Positions 1 to 9,480 are shown, counted from the first letter of the stretch. The stretch: DNA of 64,000 bases from Algoriphagus sp. AK58 (GCF_014324365.1 NZ_QEIG01000007.1:1-64000); one strand, 5' to 3'. The notes: a model not told the origin generated them from the letters alone. A program made the numbers and translations.

Positions 1-381
1 ATCTCCGGTTACTAGGCCTGTTGAAGGATTGACTGTAGCAATGGCAGCATTATTTGTTGTCCAGGTACCCCCCGGAATTGTAGAGGCGAAAGTTGAAGTT
101 CCGCCGATACAAACGGCTTGGTCACCACCCAGTGTACCTGCACTTGGCGGAGCGGTAACAGTCACGGTTCGTGTAGCTGTTGCGTCGGCACAACCTCCGG
201 TTCCGGGCACGGTGTAGTTAATGGTAGCAGTACCTGCCGCTACCCCTGTTACTACGCCTGTAGATGGATTGACAGTGGCAATTGCAGAATTACTTGTTGA
301 CCAAGAACCACCGAGAACCGTGGAATAGAAAGTTTGAGTTCCACCTACACAAACATCTTGAATACCGCTCAAACTTCCTGC
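1..381 (-). repeat. Tandem 240-bp repeat encoding Big_2 domains
   Basis: Two in-frame copies of an 80-codon unit lie head to tail. The first is 381-142 and the second starts at 141 and is truncated by the window edge. Both encode AG-[ST]-L-x-G, a VC[VI]GGT motif and an AIATVNPSTG motif. More copies probably follow outside the window. Confidence 0.75.
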
Positions 382-879
382 GTTGGCAGGGGCAGCTACG
401 GTAATTGTTCCTGTTCCATTACAACTTCCTCCATTTGCTTCAATGGAGTAGGTATAAGGAGATCCAACGGAGCTATTCGGATCAGGGGTGCCACTGATTG
501 TTAAGATATTAGAGGAGTAATTAAAGGTAATTCCTGCAGGAAGGCTAGTTACAATAACATTAGTCGCACCAATTATTTCATAAGTTATATTTACTATAGC
601 TTGTTGCTCACAAACTGATTGATTAATTGTCCCAGCAGCAGAAGTCAAAGTTATCGGACACGGTAAAACCTCCATTTCCCTAAAGGCCTCCTCTATTGCG
701 TCGGGATTTTCGGGCTCTATTTGGCTTTCTAATTCTTCCTCGACTTCAATTTCATCATGAAAAATTGTGGCGATAGGCTTGAATAAAATAAGCTTACCTG
801 TATTGGTTTGGGTAAAGGAATACCAGCTGATCAGGATCAGTACCGATAAAAAGGTAAATTTTAATAAGCCTTTATTCAT
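1..879 (-). CDS. Secreted Ig-repeat (Big_2) adhesin-like protein, 3' part beyond the left edge
   Basis: The frame is open without a stop from an ATG at 879 to base 1, giving 293 codons, so the gene continues off the window. Residues 5-22 are hydrophobic and look like a signal peptide. An acidic stretch (about 42-70) follows, then a putative-Ig (He_PIG-like) segment at about 95-150 containing SLPAGITF and ISGTPDPN. From residue 167 come tandem bacterial Ig-like group 2 units with the hallmark AIATVNPSTGVVTG. The repeat period is 80 residues (A167 to A247), and the second unit is cut by the window edge. Such proteins in Bacteroidota are usually large cell-surface or gliding/adhesion proteins exported by the type IX system. 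The C-terminal sorting domain that would prove this is not visible. Function is inferred from architecture only. Confidence 0.8.
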   Translation of the reverse strand, partial: MNKGLLKFTFLSVLILISWYSFTQTNTGKLILFKPIATIFHDEIEVEEELESQIEPENPDAIEEAFREMEVLPCPITLTSAAGTINQSVCEQQAIVNITYEIIGATNVIVTSLPAGITFNYSSNILTISGTPDPNSSVGSPYTYSIEANGGSCNGTGTITVAAPANAGSLSGIQDVCVGGTQTFYSTVLGGSWSTSNSAIATVNPSTGVVTGVAAGTATINYTVPGTGGCADATATRTVTVTAPPSAGTLGGDQAVCIGGTSTFASTIPGGTWTTNNAAIATVNPSTGLVTGD

Positions 880-1390
880 TTCTGCTTCTTAAAAAGCATT
901 TTGACTACACAAAATTGCATTTTGTTTTTAAATAAATCAAATTTCCTCCTTACTATCTTATCGACTGACTTTTTGTGGATTGTTAGTTAAGGGATAATAT
1001 TGGGGTGACTTGATTTTTATAATTCCTTTTCTGCCAGAATTGGGTAATCAGGAATTATTTTTCTTTCTATTCTATTATTTGATTTGGTGTATTGTTATGT
1101 TTTACAGCGCCTTAAAGATACGGCTAAAATAACATTCTAAACATTTTGTTATCAAAAAGCGACAGATTATTTAGTGGTTATTCATCTTAAGATTTTTTGG
1201 GCCACTCATTTAAATATTTGGGCCGATTATTTACCGGGAATCAGAAATTAAAACTTGGGTAAATACTGTCCTAGGATAAAAATCAGTTGGCTATGATGAT
1301 TCCTGATTGAGCTAGAAATTGGGTTCTCTTACCTTAGGTAGGCTGGTGGTTATGAGTGGATTTTGCCAAATAACTTTTTTCTTGGAGAGG
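880..1390. other. AT-rich intergenic region between rho and the adhesin gene
   Basis: This is about 510 bases without a credible gene. Both flanking genes are on the minus strand, so it should hold the promoter of the adhesin gene. I could not find a convincing TAnnTTTG box at a sensible distance. A 10-base inverted repeat (aatcaggaat near 1048, attcctgatt near 1301) is too widely separated to be a simple hairpin. No tRNA-like fold was recognised. Confidence 0.5.
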
Positions 1391-1421
1391 AAAAAAATAA
1401 CCCCAGCCTTTCAGCCGGGGT
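1391..1421 (-). terminator. Rho-independent terminator of rho
   Basis: Read on the minus strand, an 8-bp stem (CCCCGGCU with GGCUGGGG, including G-U pairs) closes a GAAA tetraloop and is followed by a T-rich tract (complement of 1391-1399). It lies about 30 bases after the rho stop codon. Confidence 0.85.
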
Positions 1422-1447
1422 CGTTTTAGGATTTATAGGAAGGGATA

Positions 1448-3349
1448 TTATCCGTTCATCGATATCAAAAACTCGGCATTGTCCCGGGTTCCTTTCATAC
1501 GCTGAAGCAAGAACTCCATGGACTCCTGAGAGGTCATGTCGCTCATCAGCTTACGGAGAATCCATACGCGCTGCATTTCTTCTTTGTCCATCAACAGGTC
1601 CTCTCTTCGGGTTCCTGAGCTGAGTACATCGATGGCAGGGTAGATTCTTCGGTTGGCCAGCTTCCGATCCAGCGCCAATTCCATGTTGCCTGTTCCTTTG
1701 AATTCTTCGAAAATCACCTCGTCCATCTTCGAACCGGTTTCTACCAGGGCAGTGGCGATGATGGTCAGGGAGCCTCCGTTTTCCACATTTCGGGCTGCAC
1801 CGAAGAATCGCTTGGGCTTGTGCAAGGCATTGGCATCCACCCCACCGGAGAGAATCTTTCCGGAGCTTGGGACTACGGTGTTGTGTGCACGGGCCAGGCG
1901 GGTGATGGAGTCGAGAAGGATGACCACATCGTGGCCTACCTCGACCATTCGCTTGGCTTTTTCGAGTACGATATTGGCTACTTTAACGTGTCTCTCTGCC
2001 TGCTCGTCGAAGGTGGAGGAGATAACTTCTGCTTTAACTGAGCGTGCCATATCCGTCACTTCTTCAGGTCTTTCGTCGATCAATAAGATCATCAGATGGA
2101 CTTCAGGATGGTTGACCGTGATGGCGTTGGCGATTTGCTGTAAGAGGACAGTCTTACCGGTCTTTGGCTGCGCCACAATCATGCCCCGCTGTCCCTTTCC
2201 GATCGGAGCAAAAAGGTCCAAAATTCGGGTGGAGTAGCCGTCCGGCTTGGTGGATAGGTTAAGTCTTTCCTCAGGGAAAAGAGGGGTGAGGTATTCGAAA
2301 GGAACACGGTCACGGATTTCGTCAGTCGTCTTGCCGTTGACAGTGCCAAGCTTGAGCAGGGCAAAGTACTTTTCTCCTTCTTTTGGAGGACGGATAGATC
2401 CTTTGATATGGTCACCGGTTTTCAGTCCGAAAAGTTTGATCTGACTTGGAGATACATAGATGTCGTCCGGAGATGCCAGGTAGTTGTAATCCAAAGATCT
2501 CAGGAAGCCATAACCCTCCTGCATGATTTCGAGCACGCCTTCATTCTCGATCACTCCGTCAAATTCCCGTGGGCTGACGAAAGGTTTTTTGCGGGGATTG
2601 CCCGGGATCGTTTCGGCTGCCGGCATCATTACTTCATCCTGAGACTTGAAGTTTTTGCGCTTGGGCAGTTCTACTTCTCCCTCAGGTCTTGGAGCTCTAG
2701 GCTCTTGGGTTGTCGGAGGGACAGGGGCAGGAGGGGTTTGTTCTGAAGTAGTTTCCTCTGCAATGCTTTCGGATACATTCACCTCTTCAAATACTCTCCT
2801 TCTTGGCCTAAAAGTTTTTGGTTCTTCCGCCGGAGTCTCGGAAGGTTCTTTTTTCTCCGGTCTTAGCTCTTTTACTTCGGGTTTGAATTCTTTGTTTTCC
2901 GGTCTGGGTTCACGTTCTGGTCTGGGTTCACGTTCCGGTCTCGGCTCGCGACGTTCGGGTCTGGGGGTGAATTCTTTTGGAGCTCTCGGTTCAGTTTTGG
3001 GAGCTTCTTTTTCCTTGGCTGCGGGAGTACTACTTGCCTCTGCTTCGGATGCAGCTTGGATCTCAGTGACGTTTTGTCTTCTGAACTTTGATTTGAATTC
3101 GGGTTGATCGGATGGAGCAGCAGGGGCAGGTGATTCGGGTTGTTTTTCTGCTGCTTCGAGGGCTTGGGTCTCTACGATAGAGGGCTTTTTCTTGGGGAGG
3201 GCTTGTTCAGGAGTGATTGCCTGCTGATCGAGTATGGCGTATACCAACTCGTCTTTCTTGAGAGATTTGAAGTTTTTGACTCCAAGCTCCTCAGCAATCT
3301 CCTTCAGTTCAGATAAAAGCCTGATTCTGAGTTCTTCTATGTTGTACAT
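1448..3349 (-). CDS. rho: Transcription termination factor Rho with long disordered insertion
   Basis: Hexameric RNA-dependent ATPase that ends transcription. The frame is open further upstream, but the start is taken at the ATG at 3349 ([10 protein letters not shown]), because the Rho_N helical domain begins there and the preceding ~31 codons look non-coding. In this 633-residue version, Rho_N is about 1-43 and a charged, proline-rich linker about 45-265. The cold-shock RNA-binding domain is about 268-340, Walker A is QPKTGKT (394-400) and Walker B VVILLD (475-480). The Q/R-loop region contains [20 protein letters not shown]. The usual E. coli length is 419, so the linker explains the excess. 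It contains EPRPER repeats. Long insertions between Rho_N and the RNA-binding domain are typical of Bacteroidota Rho. Single gene with its own promoter and terminator. Confidence 0.97.
   Translation of the reverse strand: MYNIEELRIRLLSELKEIAEELGVKNFKSLKKDELVYAILDQQAITPEQALPKKKPSIVETQALEAAEKQPESPAPAAPSDQPEFKSKFRRQNVTEIQAASEAEASSTPAAKEKEAPKTEPRAPKEFTPRPERREPRPEREPRPEREPRPENKEFKPEVKELRPEKKEPSETPAEEPKTFRPRRRVFEEVNVSESIAEETTSEQTPPAPVPPTTQEPRAPRPEGEVELPKRKNFKSQDEVMMPAAETIPGNPRKKPFVSPREFDGVIENEGVLEIMQEGYGFLRSLDYNYLASPDDIYVSPSQIKLFGLKTGDHIKGSIRPPKEGEKYFALLKLGTVNGKTTDEIRDRVPFEYLTPLFPEERLNLSTKPDGYSTRILDLFAPIGKGQRGMIVAQPKTGKTVLLQQIANAITVNHPEVHLMILLIDERPEEVTDMARSVKAEVISSTFDEQAERHVKVANIVLEKAKRMVEVGHDVVILLDSITRLARAHNTVVPSSGKILSGGVDANALHKPKRFFGAARNVENGGSLTIIATALVETGSKMDEVIFEEFKGTGNMELALDRKLANRRIYPAIDVLSSGTRREDLLMDKEEMQRVWILRKLMSDMTSQESMEFLLQRMKGTRDNAEFLISMNG
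2898..2951 (-). repeat. Three 18-bp tandem repeats inside rho (EPRPER units)
   Basis: Three adjacent 18-base units (2898-2915, 2916-2933, 2934-2951) differ at few positions and encode the repeated EPRPER hexapeptide in the Rho linker. They keep the reading frame, so copy number could vary without breaking the gene. Confidence 0.8.
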
Positions 3350-3481
3350 AAAGAGGGTGTGAGATAAATAAGATCTGTAAAATGCGGTTATTGGGATCGT
3401 GGATGATTTTCTGAGCAAAAAAGGTCTGCAGGAAAGACTCAAGTCAAAGTGGGCTGACTTGCTTCATACACGGTGATGGTA

Positions 3482-3513
3482 CAATATTAAACGTTGTGGA
3501 TGGATTTAACAAA
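3482..3513 (-). promoter_or_regulatory. Putative rho promoter (Bacteroidota type)
   Basis: On the minus strand a TTTG box (complement of 3510-3513) is followed after 20 bases by TAATATTG (complement of 3482-3489). This matches the TTTG-N(19-23)-TAnnTTTG pattern with one mismatch. It implies a leader of about 125 bases before the rho ATG at 3349. Confidence 0.55.
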
Positions 3514-3553
3514 TTTTTTCTTTTTGCCTTGATTTTTTTAAACCTGATAGAAT

Positions 3554-4243
3554 TCAGCCCATTAGCTGTCGGATGATGGGCAGGGATTTGAGTGGAGATG
3601 GATTGTCCAAATGCTCGGAGTGAAATTCCAGTAGGTGATCGAGAAGCTTTCTTCGCAACATCACGGGTATTCTGTATTGACTTTCATATCGCCGGGACAG
3701 TAAATCCTCCAAGTATTCCAAGGTGAGTCCGATTTCTTCCGGTGGAAAGGGATGGTTTACGGTTTCTACCAAAAACCCTTCTGAGGATTCCGGGGCAAAC
3801 CCCAGGTATTTGGCTTTTTCGAGCAGGAATACCAAGGGGAAGTGCCCCAAAGTACTTTCCTGCCTGTCTAACACCAAGACACTTTCTTCCAAAAAATCAA
3901 AGAGCCATTCATTTTGATAGCCTTCGTAAATGCTTCGGTTGATCACCTCAGTCATAAACAAGGCGATGCTTGTACGGGCAAAATCAAAGGGAATCAGCCG
4001 GTGAGGGTGGACAATTTTGGCTTCGGAAATACGCTGAAGGCCAGCATTTTCCTTGTCATACACCACCAAATCGAGCATGGTTAGCGGCTGATAAAGTGCT
4101 ATTTTACTGCCCTTTCCCTGAGTTCTGACTCCATTGACCAAGTAGGATTTAAGACCCAACTCCCGGGTGAAGATCTTCACGATGATGCTCGTGTCACCAT
4201 ACCTAAGGTAATTGAGCACGATCCCGGCGGTCTTTTTCAGCAT
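3554..4243 (-). CDS. recO: DNA repair protein RecO
   Basis: RecO helps RecR load RecA on SSB-coated single-stranded DNA in the RecFOR pathway. The 229-residue length fits the family (about 230-250). The N-terminal OB-fold begins MLKKTAGIVLNYLRYGDTS, with the characteristic RYGDTSIIVKIFT stretch, and a helical C-terminal half follows. The zinc-finger cysteines of some RecO proteins are not present, as is common in Bacteroidota. It is last in a minus-strand run with tdk (11 bases upstream) and the ferredoxin gene, so co-transcription is likely. Confidence 0.9.
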   Translation of the reverse strand: MLKKTAGIVLNYLRYGDTSIIVKIFTRELGLKSYLVNGVRTQGKGSKIALYQPLTMLDLVVYDKENAGLQRISEAKIVHPHRLIPFDFARTSIALFMTEVINRSIYEGYQNEWLFDFLEESVLVLDRQESTLGHFPLVFLLEKAKYLGFAPESSEGFLVETVNHPFPPEEIGLTLEYLEDLLSRRYESQYRIPVMLRRKLLDHLLEFHSEHLDNPSPLKSLPIIRQLMG

Positions 4244-4254
4244 GGTGAGAGGTC

Positions 4255-4839
4255 TTATTTTTTGTCCTCAAAGAAGCATTTGCGGCAGCGGGCTTCGTAG
4301 CTTTCCTTTTCACCCAAGACTACTTTTTCTTTTGCTTCGGTAAGCCGAAAGGAAAAAGCCGCCAAATCCCCGCACTTCATACAGATCGCATGCACTTTGG
4401 TGACATATTCGGCAATTGCCATAAGCCGGGGCATGGGCTCGAAGGGCTTGCCCTCAAAATCCATATCCAAGCCCGCTAGAATCACCCGTTTGCCTTGATT
4501 GGCGAGGATTTGCACCACGCGAACGATTTCTTCATCAAAAAACTGTGCTTCGTCTATTCCTACCACATCACAGTTTCCGGAAAGAAGAAGAATATCTCCC
4601 GCAAAATGGACCGGAGTGGACCGGATACTGTTTTCATTGTGTGAAACCACATCTGACTCATGGTATCGCTTGTCCACGGAAGGCTTGAAAATCTCCACTT
4701 TGAGCTTGGCCAATCTGGCCCGGTTTAGTCTTCGGATCAACTCTTCCGTTTTTCCCGAAAACATAGACCCGCAGATCACTTCGATCTGTCCTTTTCGCTC
4801 GGTTTGTTTTCTACTGCTTAGGGAGGGTTCTATAAACAT
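4255..4839 (-). CDS. tdk: Thymidine kinase (type II)
   Basis: Phosphorylates thymidine to dTMP in the pyrimidine salvage pathway. The 194-residue length matches type II bacterial and human-TK1-like enzymes. The P-loop [14 protein letters not shown] lies near residues 24-37, the Walker B-like motif is [10 protein letters not shown], and the lasso-domain zinc ligands are the two CxxC pairs CMKC and CRKC. Only two bases separate it from the ferredoxin gene upstream and 11 from recO downstream, consistent with one operon. Confidence 0.96.
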   Translation of the reverse strand: MFIEPSLSSRKQTERKGQIEVICGSMFSGKTEELIRRLNRARLAKLKVEIFKPSVDKRYHESDVVSHNENSIRSTPVHFAGDILLLSGNCDVVGIDEAQFFDEEIVRVVQILANQGKRVILAGLDMDFEGKPFEPMPRLMAIAEYVTKVHAICMKCGDLAAFSFRLTEAKEKVVLGEKESYEARCRKCFFEDKK

Positions 4840-4841
4840 GG

Positions 4842-5168
4842 TTAATCCGAATACTTCAGGTGTGGGAATTTGTTGATTTCGGCAACTTTGATGGTGAGCG
4901 TGTTCTTCAGTAAGTTAGCCTGACAGCAAAGGCGCTCATCGGGCTTGAGTCGGTTTTGGTTTCTGTAAAATAACTCCCGGTCAGTTTCCGGACTTAGGTT
5001 TTCCTGTCCTTCCAAGATGATCATTTTGCAGGTGGTACAACGACCTTTTTTACCACAAGCATGCATCCAATCGATGCCGTTTTCATGAATTAATTCGATA
5101 ACTTTACGATCGGTATTTTCCGAATCGATCGTGAAATTTTCAAGATTTTGAATGATAATTCGGGGCAT
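4842..5168 (-). CDS. [2Fe-2S] ferredoxin
   Basis: Small electron carrier. The start is placed at the second Met (5168, [12 protein letters not shown]), because the beta-grasp fold starts there. An in-frame ATG at 5192 would add eight residues and leave only nine bases to the divergent gene. In the 108-residue version, C38, C44 and C47 ([11 protein letters not shown]) plus C81/C82 form the plant/vertebrate-type cluster motif C-x5-C-x2-C...C. The extra adjacent cysteine (CC at 81-82) leaves the fourth ligand ambiguous. It heads the ferredoxin-tdk-recO run. Its redox partner is not visible in this window. Confidence 0.88.
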   Translation of the reverse strand: MPRIIIQNLENFTIDSENTDRKVIELIHENGIDWMHACGKKGRCTTCKMIILEGQENLSPETDRELFYRNQNRLKPDERLCCQANLLKNTLTIKVAEINKFPHLKYSD

Positions 5169-5201
5169 CAGTTCGTTTGCTTTTGAAAACAAGACCTACC
5201 C

Positions 5202-6323
5202 ATGACAGTTCAAATTAACAGCAATTATTTAGAAAATTATTCCAAAGAATACGCCCAGTTGGTCTGTGATCGATTTTTTAACGGGCGGCAATTTATCACC
5301 GGACAGGAAATAATTCAGCTTACCAGTAGTACTCAGGTTAATTTTTTTGTGATCAAGAGGTTGTTTGAGCTTTGGCAGGAAGAATTGGCCAAGCTGAAAA
5401 GCAGCCCTTATTTCGATTACAGAGACATTGCGGTGCATGACGCTTTGACCCAGTTTATGAATGTGCTTTCGCGCAGGATCAAAGTGGAGAGAACCTATCT
5501 CGAGCCTATGGTCAATACGGCTGTGAAACAAGCAATCGAGGTGGCCACTGACCCGGTTTCTTTTTATCAGCGGGAGATCAGAAAAGCCCCTTCAGGTAAA
5601 ATCAATGATTTCCTACGGGAAAATAAAAAATACTATAAGTGGAACGATAAGGTGGTCACTTTCCTGATTGATAAAGCAGGTTTTGGACATGATGTGGAAG
5701 CGTATCACAGGGCCATTTCTGCTAATTACCAAGTGATCAAAGATTCCTTGGAGTCAGTCAACTTGCTTTTAGCCACTTTGGGAGAGGTAAAAGCTTTCAA
5801 TCTTGATCTCTATCTGGTGAATGAGCCTGCTGCTTCCTCTCCTGAGGCAGAAGAGGAAAAACTGCCTCAAGAACCGGCTCCTTCTTTCTTTGAAGACATA
5901 GAGGATGATCAACCCATTAGTCCAGCCCCTTCGCCCACTCCAGTCAAGGAACCAGAATTTGTCTCCAAGGTAGTCGGAACCCCGCCGGTTTTCAAAAGTA
6001 ACCCTGCAAGTGCAGGGGTTATGTTGAATGCTTCGAAGCTGAGGGCACAATTTTCCTCTGAGTCTTACAAAGGAATGAAAGGAATCATGGGGGAATTGTC
6101 AGAGAGCCTTGCCCTCAATCAGCGCTTTATGTTTACCAAGGAATTGTTTGACGGGAATGCGGATTTGCTCCGTCATGCGCTCAAGTCCATCGACGTGGCG
6201 GGATCATTTGAAGCGGCGGTGGACCTGGTAAATTCACGTTTTGTGGCTGAATTGGGGTGGGAAACCGACTCCGAACCCGTCCAGGAGTTTATGCGATTGG
6301 TCTACAGAAAATTTTTGGATTGA
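5202..6323 (+). CDS. Conserved hypothetical protein, 373 aa
   Basis: Not recognised as a named family, although I believe similar proteins occur across Cytophagales. It is soluble, with no signal peptide or membrane segment. Residues 1-210 are a charged, mostly helical domain that includes QVNFFVIKRLFELWQEEL. Residues about 208-265 are an acidic, proline-rich linker (EEEKLPQEPAPSF, SPAPSPTP). Residues about 270-373 form a second helical domain (SESYKGMKGIMGELSESLAL) ending LVYRKFLD. The layout of two helical domains joined by a flexible linker suggests a scaffold or adaptor, but that is inference. It diverges from the ferredoxin gene with only 33 bases between start codons and is closed by its own terminator. 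Confidence 0.85.
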   Translation: MTVQINSNYLENYSKEYAQLVCDRFFNGRQFITGQEIIQLTSSTQVNFFVIKRLFELWQEELAKLKSSPYFDYRDIAVHDALTQFMNVLSRRIKVERTYLEPMVNTAVKQAIEVATDPVSFYQREIRKAPSGKINDFLRENKKYYKWNDKVVTFLIDKAGFGHDVEAYHRAISANYQVIKDSLESVNLLLATLGEVKAFNLDLYLVNEPAASSPEAEEEKLPQEPAPSFFEDIEDDQPISPAPSPTPVKEPEFVSKVVGTPPVFKSNPASAGVMLNASKLRAQFSSESYKGMKGIMGELSESLALNQRFMFTKELFDGNADLLRHALKSIDVAGSFEAAVDLVNSRFVAELGWETDSEPVQEFMRLVYRKFLD

Positions 6324-6343
6324 TATCCAAAAGGCATTAAGAG

Positions 6344-6381
6344 AAGAGCGGAAAATTCAGAGTTTCCCGCTCTTTTTTGTT
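6344..6381 (+). terminator. Terminator after the 5202-6323 gene
   Basis: The stem GAGCGGAAA pairs with TTTCCCGCTC across a short loop (one-base bulge) and is followed by TTTTTTGTTTT. It sits between two convergent genes. On the minus strand the trailing T-run is weak, so it mainly serves the plus-strand gene. Confidence 0.8.
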
Positions 6382-6402
6382 TTCTGGAGAGGCAAATCTG
6401 CC

Positions 6403-7677
6403 TTAGCTGATTCTACCGAGTTGAGTGGCTCTTGAAGAGTCAAATTTGATAAAAATGAATAACAGAACGGTGAATGACCAGAGTGAAGATCCTCCATAGC
6501 TAAAGAAAGGCAGAGGAATCCCCACTACAGGGAACAGGCCAATAGTCATGGCGATATTGATCATGAAGTGAAAAAGCAGGATGGAAACGACTCCGTATCC
6601 GTATATTCTTGAAAAACGAGTTTTCTGCCGCTCTGCCATAATCACCAATCGATACAGGAGCCCTGCAAATAATCCTATCACCACCAAGCTTCCTATCCAT
6701 CCAAATTCCTCTCCGAGGGTACAGAAGATAAAGTCGGTGTGTTGCTCAGGTACAAAGTCAAACTTGGTTTGGGTTCCTTCCAGGTAGCCTTTTCCCAACA
6801 GTCCTCCTGACCCGATCGCAATTTTGGATTGGGTCACATTCCATCCCACCCCTAAAGGGTCAATGTCGGGATTAAACAATACCATGATTCGGTTTTGCTG
6901 ATGGGGAGGGAGTTTTGCTACCACAAAATCGATGGAATAGATGTAGGCGATTATACCGATTCCGATCAGGGAAAATGCCAGGATTCTTTGCCAGGTTCTT
7001 TTTCCCAGGAAAATAAGAATCCCTGCAAAAATCGCCACAGCAAGCGCCAGATAAAGATTATTGTCAACTCCCAAGGCCAAAAGAGTAATAGCTACAAATC
7101 CAAATCCCAGAATGTAATACCACTGTGGAAGGCCCTCTCTATAAAACATCAGCAAAAAGGAAAAATACACCATGGCCGTCCCTGTATCAGGCTGAAGCAA
7201 AATCAGGGCAATGGGGATGAGAAGGACGCCAAAGGCGATGATTTGATAGTTCTTTTTGGAAAGGTCAAACGTAGGTCGCTCCATGACTTTAGCCAAGGCC
7301 AGTGCCGTGGCAAATTTGGCAAACTCTCCAGGCTGAATGCGGAAATCTCCAAAGCCAATGGACAAGGTCTGTCCGTTGACCTCTTTTCCTACAAAGGGGG
7401 TCACGACCAGCAGCAACATGAAAATTACATAGATCACTAGGGAGAGGTTTTCAAAAAACCTATAGTCAGCCACCATAATGATGGTGATCAATGCGATAGC
7501 CGTACCGATCCAAACCAGCTGTTTTCCCGAATTGATCGAAAAGTCAAAAATGCTTTTTTCTACCTGGCTGTCATACACTGCTGCATAAATGTTGAACCAG
7601 CCGATGATGACCAAGGCAAAATAGATGGATACTGCGATCCAATCCACCCGGTTGATATGAATGTCTGATTCTCTCAT
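6403..7677 (-). CDS. rodA: Rod-shape peptidoglycan polymerase RodA (SEDS family)
   Basis: SEDS-family glycosyltransferase that polymerises lipid II during sidewall growth together with the PBP2 encoded immediately upstream. The 424 residues contain about ten membrane segments. Family landmarks visible are LQPDTGTAMVYF, the periplasmic-loop motif VGWNVTQSKIAIGSGGLLGKG, FCTLGEEFGW, and the C-terminal GIPLPFFSYGGSS. The ATG follows the mrdA stop codon with no gap, indicating translational coupling. Last gene of the mreBCD-mrdA-rodA operon. Confidence 0.97.
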   Translation of the reverse strand: MRESDIHINRVDWIAVSIYFALVIIGWFNIYAAVYDSQVEKSIFDFSINSGKQLVWIGTAIALITIIMVADYRFFENLSLVIYVIFMLLLVVTPFVGKEVNGQTLSIGFGDFRIQPGEFAKFATALALAKVMERPTFDLSKKNYQIIAFGVLLIPIALILLQPDTGTAMVYFSFLLMFYREGLPQWYYILGFGFVAITLLALGVDNNLYLALAVAIFAGILIFLGKRTWQRILAFSLIGIGIIAYIYSIDFVVAKLPPHQQNRIMVLFNPDIDPLGVGWNVTQSKIAIGSGGLLGKGYLEGTQTKFDFVPEQHTDFIFCTLGEEFGWIGSLVVIGLFAGLLYRLVIMAERQKTRFSRIYGYGVVSILLFHFMINIAMTIGLFPVVGIPLPFFSYGGSSLWSFTVLLFIFIKFDSSRATQLGRIS

Positions 7678-9480
7678 TTAGTAAATAAAGTTTCCTGCCA
7701 GTACATACTGCTCCAGTTCCGGTCTGGTGATTTGACCTTTGATGTATTTCTCGATCATGAGGGAGGCTGTACTTGCTGCTGCCCGACCTCCCCAGCCTGC
7801 ATTTTCCACATACACGGCGATGGCGATTTTGGGATCGTCTTTTGGAGCAAATGCAATAAATACAGAGTGGTCCTCTCCGTGTGGATTTTGGGCAGTTCCG
7901 GTCTTGCCCGCAATCACCAAATCCTTGATCACTGCCCGGTTGGCCGTACCATAAAGTGCCTCCGCCATGGCATCCTGTATCAGGTCAAAATGATGGGCAT
8001 CAATCCCCACATCGTGTTTGATCTGGAATTTGCCGGGTATCAAAGTTGGATCGCCATCGACTGCCTTCACCAGATGAGGTGTGTAATAATACCCCTTATT
8101 GGCAAAAATTGCGGCTAGATTGGCCATTTGAAGTGGAGTCACTTGCATTTCACCCTGACCGATGGAAAGCGAATAGATCGTGGAATATTTCCACCTTCCT
8201 GGGCCATAGACTCGATCATACAGTTTGCTGGAAGGAATATCTCCCCCCTTTTCTCCCATCATGTCCAAGCCCAAGGGGGACCCCAAGCCGAATTTGATCA
8301 CATGCTCTCTCCAGGCATTCAACCCGATCTCTGTGTCCTTAAAGGTATTGGTGGAGACCTCCTGATTGATGATTTGCCGAAAAGCCTGATGGTAATAGGG
8401 ATTGCAGGAGTTACGGATCGCCCCAAACAAATTCACGGGATTGGGGTGATTATGGCATGCTACCAGAGACCGGTTGCAGGCAAAGGTGGAATTGGGAGTC
8501 AATATTCCCTCCTGAAGACCTATCAAGCTTTGGACAATTTTGAAAATCGATCCCGGAGGATACATGGCCATGATCGGCCTGTTGAATAAAGGCTTCGATT
8601 TATCGTTGTTTAGCCTTCGGTAGGTTTTGCTGAATTCCGCGCCTGTAAGCTCGTTTGGGTCGTAGAATGGAGCAGAAATCATCGCAAGGATTTCGCCTGT
8701 TTTGGGCTCAATCGCCACCACAGAACCAGTCTTCCCATTCATCAGCATTTCTCCGTAACGCTGAAGTTCTAAGTCAATGGTAGAAGTGATGTTTTTTCCT
8801 GCCACAGAGGCTGTATCGTATTCACCGTCTTTGAATGGGCCTTTGTCCACCCCGCGGACGTTCACCATCTTGTATTTTACACCCTTTTTGCCCCTCAGCT
8901 CATTCTCATAGTAGCGCTCCAGCCCGCTGAGTCCCACATAATCGCCCTGGGAGTAATATTTGAGGGTGTCTTTTTCAAGTTGGCCTGCACTGATTTCACC
9001 GATATACCCTAAGGCATGGGCAGCAGTGGGAGTGGGATAGGATCTGACCGATCGGGTCATGATAAACAGTCCCGGATAATCCACCAAAAAGTCCTGAATT
9101 CTGGCAAAATCAGTGGTAGAGATTTGCTTGATCAGGGGGGAGGGTTTTACTCGGGAGTAATTTTTTGCTGCTTCATACTTCTCGATCAATTCCTCCTTGC
9201 TGATCTTGAAAAGCTGACAAAAGCGGGTTGTATCTCCGACTTTAAATTCTTTCGGTACCACCATCAGGTCAAAAATCGGATTGTTGAACACCATCAGCTT
9301 ACCATTTCGGTCGTAAATCAACCCGCGATAGGGGTGGTCTACAATCCGCTGAATAGCATTCCGTTCAGCTCTTTTCATAAAGCTGTCATCCAGCACTTGG
9401 ATCATAAAAAGCTTGGTAAGCAGTACAATACTCACCAAGAAAATAAAGATGAGAATGACTACAGGTCTTTGGTCTTTCAT
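7678..9480 (-). CDS. mrdA: Penicillin-binding protein 2 (elongation transpeptidase)
   Basis: Class B PBP that cross-links peptidoglycan in the Rod complex with RodA, anchored in the inner membrane. In the 600-residue product, the single N-terminal membrane segment is about 8-28 and the dimerisation/pedestal domain about 45-220. The transpeptidase motifs are S311-x-x-K314 (PPGSIFK), S358-C-N and K526-T-G. All catalytic residues are present. It is 184 bases downstream of mreD and abuts rodA. Confidence 0.96.
   Translation of the reverse strand: MKDQRPVVILIFIFLVSIVLLTKLFMIQVLDDSFMKRAERNAIQRIVDHPYRGLIYDRNGKLMVFNNPIFDLMVVPKEFKVGDTTRFCQLFKISKEELIEKYEAAKNYSRVKPSPLIKQISTTDFARIQDFLVDYPGLFIMTRSVRSYPTPTAAHALGYIGEISAGQLEKDTLKYYSQGDYVGLSGLERYYENELRGKKGVKYKMVNVRGVDKGPFKDGEYDTASVAGKNITSTIDLELQRYGEMLMNGKTGSVVAIEPKTGEILAMISAPFYDPNELTGAEFSKTYRRLNNDKSKPLFNRPIMAMYPPGSIFKIVQSLIGLQEGILTPNSTFACNRSLVACHNHPNPVNLFGAIRNSCNPYYHQAFRQIINQEVSTNTFKDTEIGLNAWREHVIKFGLGSPLGLDMMGEKGGDIPSSKLYDRVYGPGRWKYSTIYSLSIGQGEMQVTPLQMANLAAIFANKGYYYTPHLVKAVDGDPTLIPGKFQIKHDVGIDAHHFDLIQDAMAEALYGTANRAVIKDLVIAGKTGTAQNPHGEDHSVFIAFAPKDDPKIAIAVYVENAGWGGRAAASTASLMIEKYIKGQITRPELEQYVLAGNFIY

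Noticed and set aside
880..1390. Possible RNA gene in the largest intergenic region
   Set aside because: No cloverleaf, no long stem and no known motif could be folded by eye. An unrecognised small RNA cannot be excluded.
1653..2237. 194-codon frame antisense to rho
   Set aside because: It overlaps the conserved Rho ATPase domain and shows no domain or start context.
6895..7440. 181-codon frame antisense to rodA
   Set aside because: Polar, glutamine/lysine-rich sequence typical of reading a membrane protein gene on the wrong strand.
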